From: Botryllus schlosseri
Taxonomy: Eukaryota; Chordata; Ascidiacea; Stolidobranchia; Styelidae
Length of the DNA stretch: 27,613 bases
Assembly: GCA_000444245.1 (NCBI GenBank)
Contig: ATSW01016121.1
Location: forward strand, 1-27,613
Reading direction: 5' to 3'
Positions 1-10,543 of this stretch are shown piece by piece. Numbering within the stretch: position 1 is the stretch's first letter; each line of letters opens with the position of its first letter. The position numbers were made by a program, and so were the translations under genes. Below the pieces are notes generated by a model. It ran no database searches and was not told the origin of the DNA. It saw only the letters and a program-made list of their open reading frames with translations.

Positions 1-1127
1 GGCCCGCCACACCGTTCTATGCGGCCCGCGAGAGTCTAAAGAAACTTTTTAAAAATATTTATGAAATGCATACTAAAAATCGAATTAATGCAGAGACTTG
101 ATTAAACTTTTTAGTATATTTCACCATTATATTTTTAAGGAAGTGGTTCTCAAACTGGTGGGTGCGCCCACCTTGAGGGGGTGAAAGAAGGGCGCGAAGC
201 TGAGATCAACTGAAAAAAATTTTCGCGCTCGGCGCGATTTACATCCAGTTGTTGTTCTGTATTTAGTCTCAATTTAATATTTAAAAATCTCTCATCCACA
301 GTCGTAGTCTTCCATGCCATCAAACTATCCGTTAGGTTTGCTAGCATCCTGGTTGCGTTTTGTGATATGACGATAAGGGGGTGCGAAATCTTTCACCATC
401 GTAAGGGGGAAAAGTTTGGTCTCTTGCAAAGTTTGAAAACCACTGTTCTAAGGTAAATACTTCCTAGATTATTTTTTTTTATGTTTAATGTCTGGCGCGA
501 CAGCCCGATAATAAAGCTCACACAGTTGGAAAGGTTCAAACTGCTAAAAATCACAGAAATCCTAAACGAGATTGACGTAATTCGGGTCACGAGTGTGATT
601 TCAGATTGGCCACCCCAGTTTCAATTTTTTCAGTGATGTTCTTATGAAAAACGATTCGCGCTTGTCTTAGGTAGATTCGTTCTCTGTATGCGTAGAATTA
701 GGGTATTTATATTTTATCCACACACAGTAGAAGCGTGTTTCAAGCTAACATCGTTATGATGCCGTCAGCATTGTGTATCCAGGAACTGAACCAAAAGTGG
801 AATTAACAAATCTATGAACCGATCGCTGCTGACAGATTTAAATTTAAATCCTATTTTAAGAATCGGTACCACCGACTTTCATCCCTATAGTTTTGACAAA
901 TTGGTTGTTGAGGTCGACCGGCCTATGAAATCTCGCCACTGTTTCTGGCGCATGTACGATATCATCAACGAAATGCTTGGTTTGTTTTAAATAAGCATCT
1001 ACATGTCCTCACTATATAATCAAATACCATGCGTTTTGGTTTATAATCCCAATTTTATATAGTGCGGCCCGCGAATGGATGCAGACGTTGAATGCGGCCC
1101 GCGAGCTCAAAAGTTTGCCCACCCCTG
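1..1127 (+). mobile_element. hAT transposon, 3' part (outer element of a nest)
   Basis: The right end reads AGTTTGCCCACCCCTG, the inverse of a hAT terminal repeat starting CAGGGGTGGGCAAACT. It is preceded by GCGGCCCGCG blocks near 1063 and 1093, with matching blocks at the window start near 20-30, so the left terminus lies just outside the window. Around 791-826 the plus strand reads P-K-V-E-L-T-N-L-(stop)-T-D-R, which weakly resembles the VELxxLQxD stretch near the C-terminus of hAT transposases; it lies at the expected end of the element but is interrupted. I infer a decayed, once-autonomous element. A second hAT sits inside it. Confidence 0.7.
141..445. mobile_element. Non-autonomous hAT nested in the outer hAT
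   Basis: The ends are AAGTGGTTCTCAAACT on the left and AGTTTGAAAACCACTG on the right, imperfect inverted repeats of the CAGTGGTTCTCAAACT type. They are flanked by an 8-bp target-site duplication with one mismatch, ttttaagg (133-140) and ttctaagg (446-453). Runs rich in GGGGG/CGCG just inside each end are typical of this family. At 305 bp there is no room for a transposase, so the short frames here are not genes. Confidence 0.85.
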
Positions 1128-1858
1128 ATCTAAGGGCTTGTACTGAAAATGGGAGTGCCACAGTATAGACCTCAACAATGGCGTTTAGTCATACACAGTG
1201 TTTCGACGCGGCACTCCGATGTAAATGAGTGCCGATTTAGCAGGCGTCGAATCCTGTCTGCTGTACTGAATCTGCTCTTGGACTCGCTAACCTTGCGTAT
1301 CAATCTTGTATTCCAATAGAATCAAGCAACCCAAATCGAAGATTGAACAATGTGAACTTCCGAATTGCTTTGAAAATACTAAGATCGTAATACAAGCAAG
1401 TGAGATTCGCAATAGTGCTCGCTCGTCCGTTGCTCGATGGTATGGAGGACGATACAACGGCACCGAGGAAAATATAAAGGCAAACGAATAGGAAAGTAGA
1501 ACAGTAATAATCAAATAATCAGGATTACAATCAGACAAATAAAAGGAGTAAGAAGGCGAGATAGAAATGAAGGACAGTTCAATTGGAAACTGATTCCTCT
1601 AAAAACATCAAATGGAACAAATAAACATGCGCAATCGCAAACACACAGATCGAAAAGGAGTTTGTAATGTGTATTGCTACATAATTGTAACAGATATGGA
1701 TCGCACCCAATTAGCCACTCAACAAAACTAATGGAAAAGCACAGCTACATTAAAACGGTATTGCAGAAACTGGATTATGGGTCTCGCCCTTGGTCAATTG
1801 TGTAGACTTGAAAATGGTAATATTTTTCTCGACCAGCAAAGTTACTATACAAAATTCT
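1128..1858. other. Stretch without a recognised gene
   Basis: Short frames lie on both strands at 1287-1538, but they overlap each other and resemble no family. A strong hairpin at 1209-1234 has an 8-bp perfect stem (CGGCACTC/GAGTGCCG) and a 10-nt loop, followed by a tRNA B-box-like string (GTCGAATCC) near 1245. No A box lies at the right distance, so I do not call a tRNA. Confidence 0.4.
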
Positions 1859-2012
1859 AGGGATGGTGTGAGCGTGAGGTTCCCGTTCGCGTTCTGTGTG
1901 TGAACCTTCGAAATTTAGAAGTTCACGTACACAAACGAACCTTGGTAGGTTCTGCAATGTGAACCTTTTCCACGTATTCCCATTTATCACGGCATTATTA
2001 CATCTATATTTA
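1859..2012. mobile_element. One-ended fragment of the TAGGGATGGTGTGA hAT family
   Basis: It starts TAGGGATGGTGTGAGCGTGA, followed by a series of gaaccTTC/gttcacg subterminal repeats. The same order, inverted, is seen at the right end of the complete element at 4161-5078; even the chance translations match (MCEPxKFRxSRxQxNLxRFCxVNLFH). Similarity fades after about 2012 and no second terminus is seen, so this is a truncated copy. Confidence 0.7.
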
Positions 2013-2489
2013 TCTCTCAACTATACTTGCAGAACATTTCCGGCTTTGATCATCGAAAAGTCAGTACATACATTACAGGACAAGGACATCAACGAGGGGT
2101 ATCAAGCAGGCGGGATGTACATTGTGCATATCATAGCCGACTAGTGTTGGAGTGTCCACTTTGAATGTTTGCGTGCGTCGCATTCTAGAAAGTCGTACAA
2201 TAGATAATTTATTAACGTCGACTTTGAGCGTTACTAAAAGCGGTGTTTATGCTTCGACGTCACCTGTTTTTTTTTCATTACAAATCTGTCGTTTACTGGT
2301 AATATGCCTATTTTTAATAATTTTTGCTGGATTTTCACATGTAACAGGATTCGCGTATGGAAGGCTCTCCGTGTTAACGATTGCGTCTTTAACGATATCG
2401 CATCAGAAATAGAACAATGCTGTATGCACACTAGACTGTTGAAAAGATAGATCTAGTAGACTCATCGAAGTTGTAGTACGCTATATAAA
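2013..2489. other. Stretch without a recognised gene
   Basis: Only short overlapping frames are present (for example 2152-2412 plus and 2234-2431 minus). None has a recognisable domain or convincing splice-site context. I see no repeat in it. Confidence 0.35.
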
Positions 2490-2783
2490 GAGAATTGTAC
2501 CTATATCTCAAACTTCGGGTATTTTTAGCACTTTTTAAAACAAAAATATGGAATATCTCAAAGAACAGAGTCAATTCGGAAAAAGAATGTGATTTTTCGA
2601 TTCAGCGAGTAGGAATACCACAATACCATAGTATGAAACATAACTTTACCCATGTCTAAATTTGCTTATTTTCAGAACTTTTCGAAACAAAAATATGGAA
2701 TATCTCAAAAATAGAGCCAATCCGAAAATACTGCTGTCATTTTTGGATTCAACGACATAACAATACTCTATAACCGTTGAAAC
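2490..2783. repeat. Diverged tandem duplication, two 147-bp units
   Basis: Unit 1 is about 2490-2636 and unit 2 about 2637-2783. Both contain caaaaatatggaatatctca (at 2541 and 2688), followed by parallel strings of the type gagycaatycggaaaa and then a second diverged block ending with a caatac motif. The offset is 147 bp. No coding frame is shared. This is a local duplication of unknown role. Confidence 0.7.
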
Positions 2784-2901
2784 TCTCTTGGCACCAAAAT
2801 GTGTGTTGTCCAGTGTAATTATTCAACCCATTGATACTGCATCAGTCGGCACAATCAACTTTCTCATCACCAGGTCTTTGTTTTCTGCAATAACTTTATG
2901 T

Positions 2902-3170
2902 CAGTGATGGCCAAGCCGTGGCCACGGGTTACATGTTGCCTGCGTGAAGGCTACGTTTGTCCCGCAAGGTAATGTATGTAATGAGTTGATTTTTTATCGC
3001 TAACGTAATTTATGGCTAACTAGGATTTTTGGACATTTCAAGCAAATCTTCATATTTATCATAACATAGAGTATTTTGGGCAGGTTTATTCAACTTGAAA
3101 TTATATTCGCTCTTCCCGCGGGTACCCTTCGCGAACATAAAAAAGACATTAAAAACACGTCAAATTTACA
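2902..3170. mobile_element. Probable hAT terminal fragment
   Basis: It starts CAGTGATGGCCAAGCCGTGG followed by a CCACGGGTTACATG block, the layout of other hAT ends here. A GC-rich string (cttcccgcgggtaccc) occurs near 3112. No matching right terminus or target duplication was found, so the right boundary is a guess. Confidence 0.35.
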
Positions 3171-3226
3171 GGATTTAAATCAACTGTATTATCTGTTGTG
3201 AGATAATTATTATTCTTAGTATCACC

Positions 3227-3716
3227 CAGTGGCGGCTCGTCACATTGGTCAACTGGGTCATTGCCCCACCTATAATCACCAATAATATTACTATTACTAC
3301 CACTACTATTAGTTACAGACGCAGTACAATCTATGCGTATCTCTTGAGTCTTTTACAAAGCGTTTTTACAGAGTCACCAGCCTCATCAAAACGTGTTTAC
3401 TGTTGGTGTTAGGTTGTCGAGCTGACATTTTTTCTTCAGGCATGAAATCACGCCCCGTCTGGTTAAAGCTATCCAATAATTTCCGAAGCAGAAGTTACAG
3501 CTATCCGAAAATATCCGAAACAAGGTTTGCATTAGAATCCGAATCCGATCAGACTGTTTCAAAACTGCATGAAATCCTGTCGAAATCCTATCAGAGCGCG
3601 TGTGGTGCCTTACGTCAGATGTAACGCATGACGATGTAACTGATGCAAAATTTACTGTCAACATATTTTATATCCACTCTCTGGTGAAATTATATTTTTG
3701 TTGGTCCCTAACAAAA
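3227..3716. mobile_element. hAT-like element starting CAGTGGCGGCTCGTC, right end unclear
   Basis: The left end CAGTGGCGGCTCGTC is a common hAT terminus. The right part (about 3590-3716, ending ccctaacaaaa) is a repeat that recurs at 8264-8390. A similar start, CAGTGGCGCTCGTGA, appears at 22311. No inverted right terminus was found, so this is probably truncated or composite. Confidence 0.45.
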
Positions 3717-4152
3717 TGATTGGCAATGGTATTCGACTAGTGGTTCACCATTTATCATTTTTGTTCTCAATTGCAAAATGCAAGTGCGGAAGGCTTGTCC
3801 GGTAATTACAGATATTAAGCACCAAATTTTGAGCTGGTTTACAAATCAACAACGTACTTTGGAACTGTTCTTTCGTTATAAGAAGGTAACGGTCTACTTT
3901 TGACCAATCATACTTCACGATGCTGGTAAATGCTGTGCCAAACTGTTTAAAATAGGGTACAACTCCGCTTGATCAGTCAGTCATGGCGTGTTACGCACAA
4001 GGCATGTTCGATGAATGTAAAATAATTCCTTACGATACCCAAGAAGTCAACGATATTGACGAAGTAGGACCGTCTCGAAGCCGGGGTAACTAGATATCCC
4101 TGATCGGAGCTAACTGCAAACTAGAAAGATCGCAAAAGCGCAAGAGGAAGAG
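3717..4152. other. Stretch without a recognised gene
   Basis: No long frame and no recognised repeat. It ends at the target-site duplication of the hAT that starts at 4161. Confidence 0.35.
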
Positions 4153-4160
4153 ATAAATAG

Positions 4161-5078
4161 TAGGGATGGTGTGAACCTCTGAAAGGTTCAGGTTCGTGTG
4201 AACGCGAACCTTTTTGAAAGGTTCTGTGTGAACACAAACGTGAACCTCATGACGTCACGTGACGTCATATTGCTAATCCCAAACCTATCTTTCAATGAAG
4301 TGATAGCGTATATTAATGTATACGATACCTAGCGAAGACCCGGGCTACATAATGTCACAATGCTGAAGTGCATATTGGCGTTTTAAACGTCGCTTAATGT
4401 ATCAACCGAGGCAATCAAATGATATAATACTTCCATAAAATCAATATTATCCGTCGCTTTGCCGACAATTTCGATGAGGACTTGCCATGGAATATATGCT
4501 TACGCCTTAACAGTCTGGGCCAGACCGGACAATGTATTCAGCTTCTGAGTATTGCTACATTGATTTTGAGCAGAGTGTAAAACAGGGTTTCTAGACTTGC
4601 TACCGATATTATCCCATTAATAAGTTATACAGCGGTGGCCAACACCCCAATCGCACGTTTTTTTAAGATATAATAAACATAAACATCATTCGCTGACTAC
4701 ATGTAGTGTATTTCGCTCGTGACGTTGTGTGATTGCTAGTCGAGCTCTTAGCAGAGAGTCGCTAAATATTCACAAACGGAAATCAGGATATTTGGAGCAA
4801 ACTTTTGTAACAAAGCAAGTAAAATATTTGAGATTGACAAGGTGCATATTCGTTTTGTGTTGATTTTTTCTGCTGCCAGCGGCATGCACAGAGTGGCCCG
4901 CAGTTGAAATGCAATAAATTTGTACTGAAGATGTCATAATGAAGTGAAAATTGAAAATATATATGAAAAAGGTTCACAGTGCAGAACCTATCAAGGTTCT
5001 GTTGCGAACGCGAACCTCTGAATTTCCGAGGTTCACACACAGAACGCGAACGTGAACCTCACGTTCACACCATCCCTA
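4161..5078. mobile_element. Complete non-autonomous hAT, TAGGGATGGTGTGAAC family
   Basis: The termini TAGGGATGGTGTGAAC and GTTCACACCATCCCTA are perfect inverted repeats. They are flanked by identical 8-bp target duplications, ataaatag, at 4153-4160 and 5079-5086. Both ends carry many gaacct/aggttc subterminal repeats, the usual arrangement of hAT transposase-binding sites. Two TGACGTCA palindromes sit at 4250-4257 and 4260-4267. No transposase frame is visible in 918 bp. Perfect target duplications suggest a fairly young insertion. Confidence 0.92.
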
Positions 5079-5147
5079 ATAAATAGAGACAAGTTTTGAC
5101 CTCTCCTATAAGTTCTAAGCATTGAGTCGACTGCTGTTGCTGTATGC

Positions 5148-5723
5148 CAGGGGTTACCAACACGCGGCACGCGTACAAAAATCCAGGACTTCATGGTAAG
5201 TATTTTATTTGCGAATTATATCACCATCGTTCAAACGAGGCTATTTCAATGAAGTTAACTGATTTTCAGCTAATCAGTGTAATCATTTCTTTGCAATAAT
5301 TGACCTTGTCTTTATGCAAACTATGTCACAGGATAAGTATAGGAAATGCGTAGGAAAAGCGTCACTCTCCCTTCAGACATGCCTGGAACACGATACTGTC
5401 GAAGTGATGAAATTTGAAACCGTAACATAGGCTACTATTATTTTTAAAATGTTCGCAATTTCAGTTTGGGTAACCTATAAATTTTACTGGTTGGAATTGA
5501 GCCAAATTTGCTTTGGAACGTTTTTTTGTTTGGCAACCTGACGGCTTAGCAAGAGAGTGGATGACATTTCCATCAACTCTAACGGTAAATACCTAGTCAG
5601 GCCCATGCAATGTAGCGTCAATATCACCAACTAAATTCATTCAATTCATCAATATTCAAGTGACCCGATCGATCATCCGTAAACCACATGTGGTTCATTG
5701 GCCAAAAAGGTTGAACAACCCTG
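5148..5723. mobile_element. Non-autonomous hAT, CAGGGGTTACCAAC family
   Basis: The left end is CAGGGGTTACCAACACGCGG and the right end GTTGAACAACCCTG; these are imperfect inverted repeats. The flanking 8-mers (ctgtatgc, ctttgcgt) match only in part, so the insertion is old or the site has decayed. At 5486-5510 it contains a 25-bp string nearly identical to the core that recurs in the foldback array at 11322-12232. Confidence 0.7.
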
Positions 5724-6114
5724 CTTTGCGTGATCTCAGCTAAAGTTCGGCATCAACCTTGTAGCTTGTTGTGTTGTTATCTACCGCCTGGTTTTGATAG
5801 TGCACGTAGTACAGTGTCCTATCCCACTCCCTGCACAGTGTATGGCGATTCTACAAGTGCTCGAATCCAAGTTGAGTGTTGTATTGATGGCTAATTTCTG
5901 CCGTTCAATGCGAAGAACAGATATAATCTACTCTTCCACATATTTATAGTTTTGAAACGGGTCGTATGTTCTTCTGAATACATTAGGATTTCTACGTATT
6001 AACATAATCTCAATTGCACATTCTTAACATGATTATAAGGAAGCAAATCGCACATGGTCAATGATGCTTTTTGTTGGTAACAAATCGGCTATAAATATTG
6101 CAGGCCTGACTCAC
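5724..6114. other. Presumed intron of the GT31-like gene
   Basis: This follows the strong GTGAGT donor of exon 2 on the minus strand. I read all of it for the conserved GT31 continuation (a NLTLKT-like string, then a DDD metal-binding motif) and found neither. Confidence 0.4.
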
Positions 6115-6340
6115 TCGGCAGTATCGAGAAGATCCAGAAGCAAGATATCTCCGTAACGGTCTTGCTCGGTAAAAACTTGTCTAGCGATATCATCCTGGCC
6201 ATTGCTTCGACCGAGAATGAAGATTGTAACGAATCTTGCGTCTCGATACCACTTCATTCCTGCCCAAGTGTCCCTAATAGCGTCTCTTCGGTCTTTGTTC
6301 GCGCGCGCTGATTTCACAAACGTCACCGAAGTCCAACGAG
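6115..6340 (-). CDS. GT31 beta-1,3-galactosyltransferase-like gene, exon 2
   Basis: This exon encodes the start of the catalytic domain of a GT31 (Galactosyl_T) enzyme. Type II Golgi members of this family move galactose or N-acetylglucosamine from a UDP-sugar to glycoprotein or glycolipid acceptors. The signature K-S-A-R-A-N-K-D-R-R-D-A-I-R-D-T-W-A matches the family's RRxAIRxTW motif. It is followed by RFVTIFILGRS and, after a short helix, YGDILLLDLLDT, in family order and spacing. The acceptor (ttccag before CTCGTTGG) joins exon 1 in phase to give ...N-P-E-A-R-W-T-S-V-T-F. The exon ends at a strong donor, GA then GTGAGT. The DDD metal-binding motif and the rest of the enzyme must lie on later exons, which I did not find in the remaining 6.1 kb. 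It could be a real gene with long introns or a truncated copy. Confidence 0.85.
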
Positions 6341-6436
6341 CTGGAATTTGAAGTATTATTGCGATAACTCGATGATAACGGACTTATATTTTCTCGCCTA
6401 ATGGCAACAGAAGCTATTACTTGAAAGGGGTTGGAC

Positions 6437-6775
6437 CAGTGGTTCCCAACGTGGGTGATGTCGCCCCCCAGGAGACGATTTGGCAGTCTAGGGGGCGAAA
6501 ATGACGAAGGGGCGATAGGGGCGAAAATTGCCAAAGGGGGCGGCATGGGGCGAAAATAGCTAAGGGGGTGATAGAGGGTGATGACGCGTCAAACGGCAAA
6601 CTTTTTCCAGTCAACCCACGAAAATTTAGTTGTAAAGTGTATTTGACATCCTTTTTTTAGTCAACCCGCCGGTGAGTACAGTTTGTATGCCCATTTTTCT
6701 GCAAAAAATTGGGGGGCGATGATCGGTGTTGAGCTTGAAACGGGTAGATGGGCCGAAAAAGGTAGGGAACCACTG
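6437..6775. mobile_element. Non-autonomous hAT inside the GT31 intron
   Basis: The ends CAGTGGTTCCCAACGTGG and GTAGGGAACCACTG are inverted repeats, flanked by 8-bp duplications ggttggac (6429-6436) and ggttagaa (6776-6783), matching at six of eight positions. The interior holds GGGGGCGAAAAT-type runs, again typical of hAT-derived short elements. It lies wholly in the 622-bp intron (6341-6962), so splicing would remove it. The frames at 6274-6884 are chance products of the GC-rich repeat. Confidence 0.85.
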
Positions 6776-6962
6776 GGTTAGAAGATTCAAAAAGAGAGAC
6801 AAAGACATCGCACGCATGTATCGTCACGACTTGTCTCACACAAAATATATTTGTCTTACGCCAAACTCCATCAAAACCAAACATTTTGTCATATAAATTT
6901 CAGCAGAACAATAAAAATACTTCATAATTTTAGCAACCTACGCCATGTTTCTTATACTCTAC

Positions 6963-7155
6963 CTTCGGGGTTTATCGTAACAGTAGGTTCCAACAGGAAC
7001 TGATGACGTGACTGATGGTGTTCAAGGCTTTTTGAAAATTCCGATTTACTCGCAATGTCTCGGATGTTCAATACACGCCTGTTAGCCAGGTGATATATTG
7101 ATACCGAGAATAAAAGAATGGAAAACACGAGGACATACCGTCGAATCTTTTTCAT
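6963..7155 (-). CDS. GT31 beta-1,3-galactosyltransferase-like gene, exon 1 (signal anchor)
   Basis: The ATG is at 7153-7155 with an in-frame TAG four codons upstream, so the start is well defined unless a 5' intron intervenes. The 64 residues begin MKKIRRYVLVFSILLFSVSI: a short basic N-terminus, then one hydrophobic segment at about residues 7-22, the classic type II signal anchor of Golgi glycosyltransferases. A hydrophilic stem follows (to ...TVTINPE). The frame closes at a good donor (GAAG then GTAGAG), leaving one base that pairs in phase with the two leading bases of exon 2. Together the two exons give about 140 residues, against some 300-400 for the family, so the gene is incomplete in this window. 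Donor, acceptor and phase fit is the main support. Confidence 0.8.
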
Positions 7156-8263
7156 AACACTGGTCTAGAATTTCAAAAGAGAATTGCGGCATGACCTCCG
7201 AGCTCTGATAATAACAATAATTGATTCAGGGTAGGTTTTGGTTGCTGAATCCGACACGCATTTCCCTCTGTCTATTTCACTTTACGCATACATACTCCTG
7301 CCCAACAACTCCAGTTCAAGACACAAATACACTAACACGCTCAACGTCATGTAGAAATATTAGGAATGGCCCCACTAATAGTTCCAGACTGAAGTACTTG
7401 TCTAAGCGATTGAATTCAAATGAGAACATTCTGATTATCGAGCGTATCAGCTGCGACCAATTAATATGTGCCCAGCAGTTTTGTATGATCGGAAGAGCAA
7501 GAAAACGGAAAAGGAGATGGGCCTAAAGTTAAGATGGTGTGTGGTCGCCCTAAGTACTGATTTCATCACCCGTGGTAGAATGAGCGTTCAACCGATGATA
7601 CTGGATTATTTATATATAATAGCGACTCATAAACTATTATTGAAATCACATGTGATAGAACCTTAGATGTTGGGGCGCGGAATAACAGAGTTTTCGCAAA
7701 ATATTATTGTAGTGGCTCTCAATATTTATTTTCAATCACAGACCTCTATTCGACTCTCAAAAATCTATATCGCCGCATCCATTTTATTGGCAGTTCACTA
7801 CAGAATGTTTCCATCTTTGTATACATCATTACATTTATAGCATCGGCCCTACGCCTTGCGCGCTGCCAAATGACCCGTGCCAAATGTGCGTGGTCGTATA
7901 AGCTTGCCTAAAAAGACACAAATGCAGTCTGCTTATTAAAAAAACGAAACTACTTATCGTGGGTATCATTGTTAATTTACTTATCGTGGTACCTTGAACA
8001 CTTGCGCATATCAATCTAATTTTTCCTAACGTGAACATGAGCCTACGGTGTGACTGCATTTCCGCAAGATATAAGTATCTATACCCAACCCATATATGTA
8101 AGATTGATTAGATTGACAGACATTATGGATGTCTGAAGAAACAAGAATACCGATTTATTATGTAGAATGCTCAATAACGTTTGCCTTCCATGACCAATAG
8201 GAGTATTACAGGAGAGAGCTTTCCGTCCTTATCTGGGTCGGATATTGTCGAAGTATTAGTCAC
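7156..8263. other. Stretch without a recognised gene
   Basis: Two overlapping plus-strand frames (7221-7526 and 7466-7666) and one minus-strand frame (7835-8059) have no family resemblance. The upstream control region of the GT31-like gene should lie here, but I see no TATA box at a convincing distance. Confidence 0.35.
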
Positions 8264-8390
8264 TAATCAGAGTACGCTTGGTGCCTTCCGTCAGATGTGA
8301 CGCATGACGATGTGACTGCAGCGAAATTTACTGTCAACAGATTCTGTATCCATTGACTGGTGAAATTATATTTGTGTGGGTCCCTAACAA
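8264..8390. repeat. 125-bp dispersed repeat, second copy
   Basis: The segment from ggtgccttccgtcagatgtg to gtccctaacaaaa closely matches 3590-3716 in the same orientation, with about a dozen or more substitutions. It is probably an internal or right-hand part of the hAT-like element described at 3227; here no left terminus is seen. Confidence 0.65.
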
Positions 8391-8474
8391 AAGAAATGGA
8401 AGTGTTAGGTGGCACAGCGTTGTACTAACGTAGAGTTTTAAAACGTAGTTACCTATTTTATATCGATATTGAAT

Positions 8475-8543
8475 TCATGCGGCCCGCGGCCGCTACGAAA
8501 TTTGAAAAGTGGCCCGGGACCCGTTTTGAGTTGGCGACCCCTG
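8475..8543. mobile_element. hAT right-terminal fragment
   Basis: It reads gcggcccgcggccgc, then ccgttttgagttggcgacccctg at the end. This is the inverse of a CAGGGGTCGCCAACTCAAAA terminus with the CGCGGGCCGC block seen in the elements at 1-1127 and 16617-17209. No left end with the flanking 8-mer cactacat was found. Confidence 0.6.
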
Positions 8544-9434
8544 CACTACATAGTCATTTCTGTGACTGACTTTCTTTGCGCTATTTGTAGCTTGCCAAGT
8601 AGAAGATTTTGGTCTGCCAATGCGCGAGGGACTAGGAGGGTGGCAAACTTATGCTGTTTTCTTCATTGTTGGACCGTTACGAAGTCAACATGTTCTTTCG
8701 CATTATGGCATCATTTAGCCCGTGTCGTCGCCCTTGGCGCGGGCCACAACCCTTTCAAACTCGGCATTTCATAAAACGGAACTAATAATCTTCCTCTTTG
8801 GGTCGCAGGTGATCGGCAAGACGATAGTTCAATGGATTGCTTTTGGGGTGCCCTAAAATGCGCTTCTTAAGAGTGGCATTATACAAAATGGTTACTATTT
8901 GAGTAGGAGGGGCTACTTCGATGTTATTAGTCACATCCAATTAAATTTTTGTTTACTGAATTCAAAAGGAATATGAGTGTGCAAAACAATACAATATCAA
9001 TCAGTTTTCCATAGTTGCTCGTGGTCGTTCTCTTTTTCATTCATTGGTCCTTGAATCAACCATTATAAAGCTGCAAAAGCCGATCCTCTGCCGCCAGAAG
9101 GAACATTTCTACACGCTGGGAATCTTCGATTAGTGTTGTTCTGTCATTCGGCTGTTTTACAGCTGATTTTGTGTATGTGCTGTACCGTAACCGTGCGCTG
9201 TTTACTGCCGTTCGCGACTTGTGTACTTGTAATTATTGCGTCACAACGAAAAAATTCTTTCTATATTTCGAACTTGGTTAACCTCATTTACTGGCGTTCA
9301 CTGCTGAAGAGAGCCAGTCGAAAAGCTTCCAGTGGAAAAAATTTACCAATATGAACAATATGTTTGCTGCAAAAGGAATATTATACATGGCATATGACAT
9401 GAACTAGCGTTGTGTCTTTCTAATCACTCTGCAC
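8544..9434. other. Stretch without a recognised gene
   Basis: The frame at 9133-9354 plus is hydrophobic and cysteine-rich at its start (a VLQLILCMCCTV-like run) but has no recognisable family and no good start context. I leave it uncalled. Confidence 0.3.
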
Positions 9435-9845
9435 TATGGTTGTATTTAAAACAGAAATCAATTTGAAACAAGCCGGTTAAAACAAGGCACTTATTTAAAA
9501 CAAGTTTTTTATTGTCTTTCTTGTTTGTTTGTTTTTCAAGACATGACGTCACGAGCATTAAATTGTGACGTCATAGTTGATTGACATTGACAATTGAAAA
9601 TGTACGGTAAATATGGCTCCTTTGACGAAATATCTGTACTATTCCTGTTGAGCCGACTATTTTGAGGGTTCCAACCAGCTCATATCGTTATAGGTCGGCT
9701 TTATCAAATGGTAATTGTCCGTAGGCTCATGCAACATGTTTCTGGAAAGAATTTACACAAAAAAACACTATTTTTCTTTGAAACGCAGTTGTTCAAAACA
9801 CTGTTTAAAACATGTTTTAAACAAAGTGTTTTAAATGCAACCCTA
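9435..9845. mobile_element. Complete non-autonomous hAT, TAGGGTTGCATTTAAAAC family
   Basis: The left end is TATGGTTGTATTTAAAAC and the right end GTTTTAAATGCAACCCTA. Both sides have identical 8-bp target duplications, ctctgcac, at 9427-9434 and 9846-9853. Subterminal gtttaaaac/gttttaaac strings repeat inside both ends. Two TGACGTCA palindromes lie at 9544-9551 and 9566-9573. A truncated relative starts at 18830. Confidence 0.92.
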
Positions 9846-9853
9846 CTCTGCAC

Positions 9854-10148
9854 AGACGCTTGACAGACAGATCATAAAAGCATCAGCAAACATCCACACG
9901 CATTCACCAGCAAATCCTAATTCAGAGACATCTTCTGATCGTCGCAAGGTCCGAATCAGCAGTCACAATGTAGCATCCGTGTATGGATATTACGACGGTA
10001 CTATATTATGATATATAAAATCGCAATAATAATTAGGATTATTACCGTTATTGAAATGTGTAACTTTCAGCGCAAATCAAACTCATTTCAGAGATCATAA
10101 ACTTTATTTATTCTGTCGGGCAACTTCGTGCTACTTCAAATGATTACA
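9854..10148. other. Stretch without a recognised gene
   Basis: AT-rich DNA with no frame of interest and no repeat that I recognise. Confidence 0.3.
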
Positions 10149-10241
10149 CGCCCCCAGCCCCGAGTTTCAGAACCACTGACTCGGAACCTCTCAAAATGAC
10201 TCGTGTTTTCTCGAACCTTTTGGACGTTTACATCATCCCTA
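10149..10241. mobile_element. Two adjoining hAT right termini
   Basis: CGAGTTTCAGAACCACTG ends at 10178 (inverse of CAGTGGTTCTGAAACTCG). A second terminus, GTTTACATCATCCCTA, ends at 10241 and resembles the TAGGGATGGTGTGAAC family, with gaacct strings before it. This is consistent with one truncated element inserted in another. Left ends were not found. Confidence 0.5.
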
Positions 10242-10543
10242 GTCGTTACGTGAAGTTTGTTCCCGGTCCGACATCACTATTCCGATTCCATGTTAGTAGC
10301 CTATATACCTGGACTGAAGTTGGGAAACGGTTATGCTACAATACCGAATGGTAGTAGCCTACTCTTGAACCTATCCTTTTCGGGCTATTGTTATGCGAAT
10401 TGAAGTAGAAAATATGCCTATATGGGCTCATATGTGACAGATCGATAGCGCTTTCTGGCTAAAATCTATAAATATAAAAGCACTTTGGTCAACTCAATGA
10501 TTCGCTCATACTGATTCTGTGTAACCTTGCTTGCGCGCAGCGC

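Noticed and set aside
1235-1265. B-box-like string GTCGAATCC next to a hairpin, as a possible tRNA gene
   Set aside because: No A box at the right distance, and the stems do not form a cloverleaf.
6274-6884. Proline-rich minus-strand frames
   Set aside because: They come from G-rich runs of the intronic hAT and lie outside the GT31 exons.
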